Positions 1-10,200 of a DNA stretch of 64,000 nucleotides are shown in pieces. The stretch is taken from NCBI GenBank assembly GCA_963969365.1, contig OZ017746.1:1-64000 (forward strand). Direction: 5' to 3'. Both the position numbers and the translations under genes were made by a program. How positions within the stretch are numbered: the stretch's first letter is position 1; each line of letters opens with the position of its first letter. Source of the DNA: Asterochloris sp. CNOR1 (Eukaryota > Chlorophyta > Trebouxiophyceae > Trebouxiales > Trebouxiaceae). Below the pieces are notes generated by a model that ran no database searches, was not told the origin of the DNA, and saw only the letters and a program-made list of their open reading frames with translations.

Positions 1-383
1 CCTAAACCCTAAACCCTAAACCCTAAACCCTAAACCCTAAACCCTAAACCCTAAACCCTAAACCCTAAACCCTAAACCCTAAACCCTAAACCCTAAACCC
101 TAAACCCTAAACCCTAAACCCTAAACCCTAAACCCTAAACCCTAAACCCTAAACCCTAAACCCTAAACCCTAAACCCTAAACCCTAAACCCTAAACCCTA
201 AACCCTAAACCCTAAACCCTAAACCCTAAACCCTAAACCCTAAACCCTAAACCCTAAACCCTAAACCCTAAACCCTAAACCCTAAACCCTAAACCCTAAA
301 CCCTAAACCCTAAACCCTAAACCCTAAACCCTAAACCCTAAACCCTAAACCCTAAACCCTAAACCCTAAACCCTAAACCCTAA
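1..383. repeat. Telomere, perfect (CCCTAAA)n array
   Basis: Uninterrupted 7-base units CCCTAAA run from the first base to about 383. On the plus strand at a left end this is the C-rich strand of a TTTAGGG (plant-type) telomere, so the window starts at a true chromosome end. Confidence 0.98.
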
Positions 384-533
384 CCCTAAACCCCAAACCC
401 TAAACCCCAAAAACCTGAACCCTAACCCGAACCCTGAACCCCGAACCCTGGACCCCGAACCCTGGACCCCGGACCCTGGACCCCGGACCCTGAACCCTGA
501 ACCCTGATCCCTGAACCCTAAAACCCTAAACCC
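384..533. repeat. Degenerate telomere-proximal variant repeats
   Basis: After the perfect array the units drift to variants such as CCCTGAA, CCCCGAA, CCCTGGA and CCCCGGA, then return to two near-perfect CCCTAAA units just before the first unique sequence at 534. The order (perfect, diverged, near-perfect) shows the inner telomere is old or has recombined. Reading frames across it are only translated repeat. Confidence 0.9.
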
Positions 534-695
534 TATGACCTGCACTTTGATGTCAGGGAGGCTCAGGCAGCAGTGGATGCCATGCAGACCTGGAGGCACC
601 ACCTACTGGCTAAGCAGCAGCCTGTCCTTGTGGAGGCAGCAGCTGAGCGGGGTGAAGCTGAGCTGTTTGCCTCTGATGGCAGTGACACTGAATGA
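534..695 (+). pseudogene. C-terminal piece of an unknown gene, cut off by the telomere
   Basis: A frame opens directly out of the telomeric repeat at 534 and runs 53 codons to TGA at 693-695. It begins YDLHFDVREAQAAVDAMQTW and ends with an acidic tail (ASDGSDTE). Composition looks like real protein rather than repeat translation. There is no start codon in this frame on the unique side, so the 5' part of the gene is missing. The simplest reading is that a chromosome break inside a gene was healed by telomere addition, or that this is a subtelomeric gene relic. Family not recognised. Confidence 0.45.
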
Positions 696-782
696 TTGCA
701 TCAAGACACTTTGCCCTGACAATAGCACGCTGTACATGCAGCCCTTCTCCTCAGCAGCCTTCTACTCCTCCCACAGCCCTGG

Positions 783-1150
783 GTCCATGCTGCTGCATAT
801 GCTCCTGACTACAGCTTGGTGGTCTAGCATCATGCTGCTGTGCACAGGCATGGTGCCTAAGTTGAGCTACAGCAAAACGTGCCTGCAATGTAATCCTGCA
901 CAGGACCAGCAGTCCTTCTCCTCCCATAGCCCTGGTCCAGGCTGCTGCAAATGCTCCTGACCACAGAATGGTAATGCAAGAGACATGCAGCTGTGCTCAA
1001 GCATTGTGCCTGAATCAACCTGTCGCTCACGTGCGTACACACATGCTGTGAGCAGCCCAACAGCGCAAGAAAGCAACTGCCCCTGCCCTGATCCTCGCTG
1101 CTGCAAATCCTCCTCACCACTGCTTGGTAGTGTGGCAGATGTTGTGGCCA
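783..1150. repeat. Three-copy diverged tandem repeat, about 150 bp period
   Basis: A block reading GGTCCATGCTGCTGCATATG near 783 recurs in altered form near 934 and near 1090, each followed by a CTCCTGACCACAG-like stretch and a TTGGT/ATGGT. Spacing is about 151 and 156 bp. Copies are clearly diverged, so the array is old. No coding role is visible. Confidence 0.6.
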
Positions 1151-2061
1151 GTGATGCCCACAACACTTTTGGCGCAGGCAACACTGAGTCTGCCACTGGC
1201 CGATGCATTCTCCCGGCAATCAAGCTTGCCTAATAGGCCTTTGCCTGGTTGTCAGAACTCTTATGCCCAAGTTTGACATTATCTCTGGTTGTAACGGGCT
1301 TCGCAAACACGCGCACACCTGTAATTTGCACAGCCTGTGTGCATGCGCAAGCTACTCTCAATCAGCGCAGGCACATTGTCAAGGTTACGCCATTTGCCTC
1401 TCCAATGCCTGTGGACCTTCTGGAGGGCAGACCAGCTCACCAACTGGTGCGCGCGGGCGCTGGCATTTACTTGTAGCTGAGCAGGGCATCATGGCTGCTC
1501 AAGACCACGTGAGCAATGATGCTCTTATACCCTGGGTCTGCAATCCTGCAGCGGCTTTCAATCTCGTACGACAAACCTGTCCGAAGGCCTGTGATCTACT
1601 CCTAGGCCTCCTGCCTGCACTCACAGACTGCACAGATTGCTGAAGCAGCAGCTAAGCACCCGATTTGTGAGCCAGCGGCCAAGCTCTTTGTGCAGGCTTC
1701 TTGGGAGCCAGCGGCCCAGCCTGTGGTAGCATGCAGGGGCTTGATGGACTCAGAAACTCCCAGCCTAACATAAGATCCACCTCCAGAAACGATGGCCATT
1801 CCGCCAAGCACCTGCCACAACAAGTGCCAGCTGCTATTCCATTGAGGTCCTCAGCCAGACCAAAAACAGTGCCACTGGCAGCTTTAGCAGCCTGGACAGC
1901 CTTGAGCTCCCTCCCTCGCTCAAGGTATTGGCGTGCAGCACTGCTTTGCATCAAGCAATGTTGTGTTCCTCCTTGATCTTAGGGATTGGCTGTTCCATGC
2001 CCAGGTTTTCGTGCCCCCGGACCTAGTTCATTGGGATGATCTCCTGTCCTCCTTCCATCGG
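1151..2061. other. Subtelomeric stretch with no supported gene
   Basis: Several short open frames exist on both strands (for example 1249-1476 plus and 1652-1954 minus), but none has splice signals that join in phase or a recognisable domain. I treat this as non-coding subtelomeric DNA or decayed gene sequence in front of the signal-peptide gene at 2062. Confidence 0.4.
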
Positions 2062-5000
2062 ATGTGGTGGTCCCCGCTGGTGGCGTGGAGCTTTGCTGTT
2101 GTGCTTCAAGTGGGTCCCCTGCAGAGTCGGAGGTCAAGACCTGCCTGCTGGTGACCTCCGAAGCGCTCTGCAGAGTCCTCAGCTTGCACGCACACAGTCA
2201 AGGGCGCCCCCTACAGCCGATCTGAAATTTCACTCGACCTGCTCGTATGCAGGGCCTTCATGTCTCTGGACATGCCAGAAACGTCAAGTGCGAGGCGTTT
2301 GCATATATCGCTGCCGAACAGGACTCCCTGACAGATCGCCACCTGCTTCCAGGTGAATTCCAAATTTGAGCTTCCGTGCACATGTCCTCCCCTTCAAAAC
2401 GCTTTTTAGGGTGTTTATGTCCCCTCAGATACCTGGCTGGCCTCCCCTGCAAGCCCTAGCTTGCTGCCTGCTGTACTGCCAATAAGGTGGAATGTGCCCC
2501 AAGAGAGGCAATGGCTGCTAGGACCTGAGATGTGAATACAAATGCATGCCGGCCTCCACCTCCACGTTTGTTACATGCAGTCACGCAGGACTTTGATGGC
2601 CAGCAAAACTGCACCCAGGGCGCACCAAGCCGCCATGCGGCTCAGGCATTGCCAGAGCATCGCAGGTCGCTGGCAGTGAACCGCCTTAAAACGGCCAAGG
2701 CAGACCCCAAAAGGCTGATTTGGCGCCCACCCTTCACCACAGATGGCTCACAGGGTGATGTCCTGTACAAAGGATGACCCTGAAGTGGCGGCAGGCTGTT
2801 TGTCGTGCAACTCATAGGCCCGGCTTGAATGACCGTACTCCTGCATTGCACTTGCTGGGTTGGCATCAGGCTCAGCAAACTCTACCTGCGGTATCAGCTT
2901 GGATGCCTGCCGCAAGCAGGTGTGCAGTGTGCGCACTCAGACCAGGGTCGGTGTCACACAGATCAGGCCCTGTTGAGATGCACTCCCTGCAGTTGCTGTC
3001 CTGAGCTCAATGCATGCAGTTTTGAGCTGTCCCTCATTTGCCATGCAGGGCTGGTCAACCCGGCAAGCACATTTGACCCCAACCGTGGTTGGATCACCAC
3101 TGTTGTTCATATTGCTACTCACAGATATGACGCCAACACTCAGGTCAGTGTGCCTGCCTGGGGCATTGCAGAGAGATGCCTCCTGCACAGGCTTCTAGCC
3201 GGCATCAAGAGGCTCAAGTCGCTTCAGCCAGACACAACTCTGCTTCGCCCACTGCCTCAATAGGGAGGGGTTCTGCTGAGCTGTGGCTCACTACAGGCTG
3301 AGATAGAGCGCCTTCCGTGCTTAAAGGTGAAGGGCGCATGGGGTTCCTCTGGTCGCCTGCAGGGTGGGAGGACTTGGCAGAAGGTGGTTGTGGGGTTCTC
3401 AGGCCCTTCAAGGAGCGCCATGCCCCACGTGCCGCATGTCAAAGGCGCCATCTCGCTTGCCTTTGAGCCAAGCTCATTCGCAAGGACTGTAAGGAGGACT
3501 CATGCCTCTGAGGAGGGTGGCATCAGCTTCAACAGCTACAGGTGAAATTTTGAGTTGGGCAGGCAAGACAATGCCAACACTTGCACCTACAGCAACGGTA
3601 TCTGATTCACTTGCGACATGTCTTGGAATACATGGGGCCTGCCAGACAGAAGCCTCAACCTCATAACTTCTTGCTGCAGCTCAGTCATGCGTGCAATAGT
3701 CGTTCCTCAGCACCACCTCCAAGATGCTATGTTTGTTGTTGCCAAACGCAGGCCATTCATGATGGATGGAGAGCCTCACGTCTCCTATGCAATGGCAATA
3801 TTTGATGCTTCTTTAAACCTGACCAATGCCAGCCCTAACGACCAGAAAATGCGTGTCCAGACCACGGGCATTGGCCGCCTGAACATAAAGAGCAAGCAGG
3901 TGAGCTGCATCCACTTTATCACATGACTCGGTCATCAGCAGTTGCTAGATACTTGGCATAGCTGTCGACGAGGACCTTTAGTTGTACTTCCAGCGATCAT
4001 GCTCTCACAGTATGCTTGCAAGTGCTCGTCTAGGATGTCTCATTGTACTCGGAACAACATCAGTTGTTGGTTGCCTGCCTGCAATGCAGCTGGTGAGTGT
4101 CTTTGAGTTCCTTGAGCCCCTCATCCCTCGCAGAGAGCCCCTGTGCTGCGACAAGGTGCGCTGCAGCTTGCTGCTGGCATCCCCTGCACTGCCAAATGTT
4201 GCATCACCAGCACCAGCCCAGCTCGCTGTACAAGAGCTGGCCAGCAGTCCAGCTCATGGCACGAACTGAGGCCGAAGCTCAGGCCTCCTAGCGCTGCCAC
4301 ACTGCTACCTGAGCATCTGGGTTTGGTGGTGAGAAAAGAGTTTCAGTCATACACGTTGCAGAGCTGTGACCCTCTGGACAACCTGCCACACCAAGCTTCG
4401 ACCAGTCCTTGCCTGTCAGCCAGAGCCTGTTGCCATCCCTGGCGCGGACCTGCTTCCTGCTGCTTGCCACCCCAAGCAGGGATGTCTACCTCTGCTGCTG
4501 CAGAACTGGGGCCTGCTGGAGCTGCCCACCGGCCGAGGGGAGGAGCAAGAACTCCACATTTTCTACACAATGGTACCCTGCCTCACCATTTTTGCTTACA
4601 ATCCTCGTATACCCCTCGGGGCAGACTTCAGGTCAGCCAGATGCCTCTCTCCCGCCTACAGCAACCTGGTGCAGAAGAAGACCGGCCTCGACATGCATGA
4701 CGTCAGGCTCTCTGGCCACCCTGTGGTTTCTCGCCGCCGTGAAGGCAACCAGCCCTCGGAGCTGCTGTTCCTGGTGCACCACTCCTGGAGGCAGCATGGT
4801 GGAGCAGCTCACTGGGTAGTGCTAGTCAATATCGAAACTTGGCAGGTAGGAACTACTGTCACCACACACAGGTGCATTTGCGCTCTTGTGCAAGGTGCAC
4901 TGGCGTTGCACTCCATGCAACCGGCGCAATCTCCTTTCGCTTATTGCCTGCCTTGAGCGGCCAGCCTGAAGGTGCTGGTGTTCAGCCATTTGCGTAAGAG

Positions 5001-5610
5001 CTCGTGCTAGCATGCTTCTGCTGCGTCAGTAGTTGCTGTCTTGCTGAGTGCTACGGTAGTGGACGTGCAGATCACTCACATCTCCATCAAGCCTGTCCTC
5101 CACTATGAGCAGTTCAACCTCTACAATGAGTTTGTCACCAACGTCATCGCTGTTGGGTCCTACCACCTAGATGGCAACCTGATGCGCGTCTTCTTTGGTG
5201 AGTCAGACTCTCTGCTCAAGCAAATGCAGCCAGATGTCTGGGCCACCCCACAGCCACCTGCAATAACAATCACCTTGTCAGCAGCATATGCCAGACTTGA
5301 GAACACTTGAGGAGCACCTGCAGCCTGGCTCATGCCCGGGCTCGTTCACAGCGACGACCAAAGCGTGTGACTGCCGAGGCTGGGTCCCGCAACAGGCAGG
5401 GTACCTGCACTGCTTGCAGGTGATGGCGACAAGTTTGCCAGCTATGCGGACTTGGACACGCGCTTCATCGCTTACTTCGCTTTAGACAGCTCTGAATCAG
5501 TACTGGTAGCACAGAACAATGTGATGCTGGGAGATAGAGTGAACGGTGGCACCTCACAGAAAGCCTACATGTCCATGGCTGACTGGAGGCGACAAAGACA
5601 TTTACTCTGA
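2062..5610 (+). CDS. Secreted protein of unknown family, 10 exons, 513 aa
   Basis: Ten exons join with matching phase: 2062-2109, 2253-2352, 2581-2754, 3049-3143, 3363-3541, 3680-3899, 4090-4155, 4504-4845, 5071-5197, 5420-5610. The start was chosen because exon 1 plus the beginning of exon 2 make a textbook signal peptide (MWWSPLVAWSFAVVLQ then a short polar stretch ending in Ala), so the protein should enter the secretory pathway. Sequons NCT, NLT and NAS suggest N-glycosylation. The C-terminal half alternates hydrophobic strands and aromatic/Asp-rich loops (FLVHHSW, YEQFNLYNEFVTN, DLDTRFIAYFAL), which recalls beta-propeller carbohydrate enzymes of the GH43/GH130 type; that is only an impression. 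Exon 7 (22 codons) is the least certain. TGA at 5608-5610 ends the model; a further splice cannot be excluded. Family not recognised. Confidence 0.6.
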
Positions 5611-7126
5611 TTTTGCAAGGCCTCCGCTATCTGTTGCCCATAACCACTGTTTATTACATTTTCTGGCCGCCCAGATGCCTTCCAGTAAAACAGGTGCTCA
5701 CTAATATATCGAGGCTGCGCCTGCTTGATGAAATGCAGCACATGCCGCCCCAGCTGCAGCCTGTGCGCTGAGCGCCTGATCCTGGTCACGCCCATTGCGC
5801 TGATTTCTGCCAGCAATTGCATTCCAGAAGTGTGACCACCTGTGCCTGCCTCATGTCAGCAACCCCCTTCAGTTGTGCTGCCCATTGCATCACTGTTTGC
5901 CATTGCCGCATCACTGTTTGCCATTGTCAGGAATTCCTTAACAATCTGTGATCTCGTCACTTGTACAGTATGTACCTGGCGCACAGTGGTACGGGAGCCG
6001 TCAGCTGTTCCCTTGACTGGCCCTGTGGGCAACCTCTTTGTGCTCTGAGTAAGAGGCGATCTGATCTAGCACAGGCTATAGCTAGGAACAGCCCTTGGCC
6101 TGAAGGAGGACACCTAGACGCCCCCACCTCCTGTACCTGCCTACACTGCAGGTCACTCAGAAGGTTGAAGGGGCCAGCCATGGGTACAATGCAAGTCACA
6201 CTGCACCCAGCAACAGTGCAAGCTTCTGACATTGCTGCACATCTTGGTTCTTGGCTCATTGCCAGCCAGCTGCTGCTGCTGACCATGGTCACAGTGCACA
6301 CAGACAATGCCCGTTTGCATCATGCACGCCAGCTTGGGGGTGCTCTCAATGCCACTTGTAGCTTGTGAAGGGGAAGAACCAGAAGGGGAGGGGCAGCCCT
6401 GTGGTCTCTGTCAACAAGCTGGGCTGTGTAAGATGCTCCTGTCCTCACGGCACAGACACACTGAACAGCACTCCAGCCTTTGGTGAAACCAAGCTTGTTG
6501 ATGTGCACCAACTGCAGGGCTACACTACAGGGCGGACGAGGCAGCAGACGCTGCCCATGACCACACTAGAAGTTCAGTTGGGGCATCTTGGGATCGGCAC
6601 ACCCATTGCGGCCTGCTGGCTGGTACCTTAAGAGGCCGCAATCATGGCATGCTGCAGGTCACAGGCAACGCTGATGAGGGACGGCCCCTCAGGTAACCAT
6701 GCATCCGTCAGTTACAGTCAGTTCTCCCTGCCAACTTGAACCATTAGAGTGTGGCACATCAGACATGTGGCTTGGACTGCAGGTCTTTGACATGGCTGAT
6801 GAGGTCAGCTCACCAAGTGAGGCAGCGGCAACTCTGTGGCAGCAGACCAGCCTGGGCTGTACCCGACGTGGTACCCTGAGAGTGCATGCTCAGGCCAAGC
6901 TGCTAGGCATGGAGGAATTCATTGATGCGGGGCAGGGTAGCTACCTGTTGGTAGCCAGATGAGGACTAGCCAGATGGAGGACTCGAATTACAAGGTAGTC
7001 AAAAGCACTTCAGGGCAGGACTCTAAACCACAAAGTGCAGGAAGCTAGGCTTTCGTGCGCAAAAATTTTTAGAGCCAGACTACTGCTGACTTGCACAGGC
7101 ACCACAAAAGCCTGATCAGAGAACAA
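5611..7126 (+). other. Intergenic region with an unassigned 3' exon-like frame (6782-6962)
   Basis: About 1.5 kb follows the secreted-protein gene. A frame from 6782 (after CTGCAG) to TGA at 6960-6962 encodes about 59 protein-like residues (VFDMADEVSSPSEAAATLW at the start), and nearby short frames at 6100-6360 and 6640-6695 also look partly coding. I could not join them in consistent phase, so no gene is called. This could be a decayed gene or the promoter region of the DnaJ-X gene. Confidence 0.3.
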
Positions 7127-7233
7127 TGAGCGACCCATTGGTGAGAAATCCGCGGCCCAACATGTGCTTCAGCAATCTGGGGGCCCAAATGAGTTTGAAC
7201 GCTTCCTTTGATTGAGTGCACTCTGACATCGAG

Positions 7234-10200
7234 ATGCACCTTGGGCTGCAGGCAGGCTTGGAGCAGCGCCAGCATCTCAGCAACACTCCCATTTTGACCG
7301 ATGCCAGTGATGCAGTGGGCACCCATACCAGCAGTGCTGGCACCCACGCCCCCAGCAGGGCACCAGCAGAAGACAGCCTGGACGGATCCCACTCAGCGGG
7401 CGGTCGCCATGAAGCTACACCCTACGAGGGCAGCGCTGACACCAGGAATGCCAGCACCCACGGCAACAATGATGATGAGTCAGACCAGGGCCAATCTCAG
7501 CAGGACATTGGCCTACAAGGTGGCGGCGGCTTTGGAGCGGGCGGCTCTCAATACACCGTCCAGGACTTCAAAAAAAACCCAAAGGTAAGCTGCTGAGGTC
7601 CGCACAGGCCTTGCAAGGACTTCTTAAGGGCGTTGAAACTTGAAGATGGGGATGCTGGGGAGCATGTGCCAGCCTCAGAGGCGGATGTGTTTGTGCATAA
7701 TCTCACAGTTTGCAAGGAGGCTGACTGACAGGGCCAAGCTCCAGCTGAAGTCTTGTGCTGTTGCCCTATTTCTCTGTTTGCTTCTTGCTGTTTGACAGGG
7801 AGATGCATGAGCCGCAAGCACAGCCTACTGACTTCAGCAAAAGTGCCTCTTCAGTGAATTCACAATCAGTTGGGACCTGTGGTGCCTTGAAAGCCCCTCA
7901 AGAGGTATACATTGTGCCGGTGCATGGGTGTGCCCCTCGTAGCAGTAATCACATAGAGCTGCATTGTGTGTGCCCTGCTGCAGTATATGACTCCTTTGTT
8001 GCAAATGTTTTGTTGACTGATGTGGCCTGCTGGAACTTGACAGAGGCTTTCGTCTTCTTGCAGAGCTCAATTTGCCAGGCTCGGAGACAAAGCACACCCT
8101 GCTGGACAGCTTTTTGGTGTAAATGTGCCACTCTGCTGCAGCATGTCTTGCAATTTTGTGCAGGACACGGGCCGCACCCTGATGGAAGATCTGAAGAATA
8201 CAGACCCTGAGTCGCGGCAGCAGCTGATGGGGCAGGCGTTGCGGGAGGTGGAGTCCTTGCTGGGGCGTGGCAAGTTGTGAGTGCACTTTTATGTGTGACT
8301 GGTTGTTGGCGCAGGCCCCTGTTGGTGGTGCGCTGAGGACCGAGCAGCCTGTCCAGCAACAGCAATGAACGGGTGCTTACAGTGGAGCAAGCAGGGCTGG
8401 TGTTGTAGGCAACAGGTTGCATGCTGACACACAGGAAAAGTTGTAGCTGCCGTGACTTGCTTTAGTGCTTTTGCGGCCACATTCCTGGAGCCACAACTTC
8501 TTGTCGAACCCAGTTGCCCAGTGTCTGCCCGCTATGGAGCCTGACAAGCTGCTAAACAGCTGCCCCACACAGCCCTGTCATCGTCACTTGAAGGGTGCCA
8601 ACACACTGCTCTTGGCAGTGCTCCATGCAGTATTCCCAGATGGTCAGCACAGCCCCAAGCACTCTGTGTGTGCAGGTGGTGGGCCATGGCATCATCCACT
8701 GCCTTTGCTGTTCAAACAGCCAGAGCAGGGCAAGGACCCCATGCCCACAGCCCCTGGCATTGCTGTGAGCTCCAAGCTGCGATATCCCTGCAGGTGGCAA
8801 CCGCCGTTGCCACCTCATGTGGAGCAGGGCAAGGCCTATGAGAAAGTCGTCTACATTTTTTCCCCGCATCAATATGCGTTCCCTGTGTGCAGGTGGGAGG
8901 ACTATGTAGGACAGGTGGAGATGGCCACAGCCATTGCAGCCTTCAAGGCAGAGCAGGGCGATGACCCCAAGCCCACAGCGCCTGGCATCGGCGACCGCAA
9001 GGAGATGAAGAAGCTACAGGAGGTGAGGCTGTTGAATGGGTGATCCACCTGCACTGTGCTGGCTGCTGATCAAATCCCGGATCAAACAGTAATGGGAGCA
9101 ACCATTGTACTCAGGGAAGTGGTGGCAGTCCTGCTGTATTGGGTGGTGTCTTGTATAATGCCATGGTGAACCTGATAGCTGGCAACAATGCTGATTCACT
9201 GTGCTGTCACTCTCATCTGTGCTAGCCCAGTACCCATGACAAATACTGCCAGTGCCCACTCTCAGTCACCCTCCTGCTGCCCGCTGCTTGCAGACTCGTG
9301 AAACTGCCCTTGCCGAGGTGCTGAAAGGCAAAATTGCGCAGTACGTGGGTGGCGACAAGGCTGGCTTCAGAGCTGGCATGGAGCAGGAGGCTGTGCGCCT
9401 CGCCTCCATGCCATTTGGCAATGCCATGCTGGACCATATCGGGTAAAGCTCAGCTGGGGGTTTAAACTTGTTGAACTTGTTAGGCCTTACAATGGCAGGC
9501 AGGACTCCACAAGGTAAAACTCGTAGGCTCTCTGACCTGGCTGCCAGGGTTGCACACATTTTGGTTGCGCTGCCCTGGGCTCTGGAGTGAGCCAACTGTA
9601 TCTGGAGCTGGCTGAGGAGAGGACAGATGTGGGGGGGTTCAACGTGAGGCATCAGTTCGCCAGGCCTACTGGGAGTGCTGTGTCGGACACTGGGGTGGTG
9701 TCCTTTTCAGGGGTGTAAAGCCATGCTCTCTGGCCACGCTGGCTGGACTTTGGTGGTGTTGAGATTCGTGAGTGAGCTAAAGCCTTTGGGCAGCTCCATG
9801 CTGGACAGCATCAGGTATCAGCAGTGGCTCTGACATGCAAGGGCATGTGGAGCCAGTAACATGAAGCAATCAGCTCAAGGTGCCTGGCGATGTGCCAGGC
9901 TTGAGGGATGACGCAATGTCAACATTGGAGCACGATGTTGGCTCTGTTCAGCGCTCAAGCCCCTATCTGCACAGCCAGACCCTCACCGCTGCACAGCCCG
10001 ACCTCTGTCTGGCTGGTTTGCAGACCTTATTCCCTGCTTTCTATCTGCTGCTGGTGTGCCAAACTTACCAATTGGACCCTGCATTGCACCTGCTATGGCT
10101 TGGATGTGCTGCTGTTTGCTGGCCATCAAGCGCTTTCTGTTTTGAGGGCTCATTCCTGCTTGCCCTGTGTCTTGCAGAACTGCCTATGAGCATGCTGCCC

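Noticed and set aside
366-602. 78-codon minus-strand frame in the degenerate telomere
   Set aside because: It is translated repeat (Gly/Phe/Arg/Val pattern), not a gene.
1652-1954. 100-codon minus-strand frame
   Set aside because: Protein-like composition but no motif, no splice partner and no start context.
8175-8183. HPD tripeptide, hallmark of J domains
   Set aside because: It occurs in a frame that ends within a few codons and lacks J-domain helices; the overlapping frame fits exon 2 of the DnaJ-X gene in phase.
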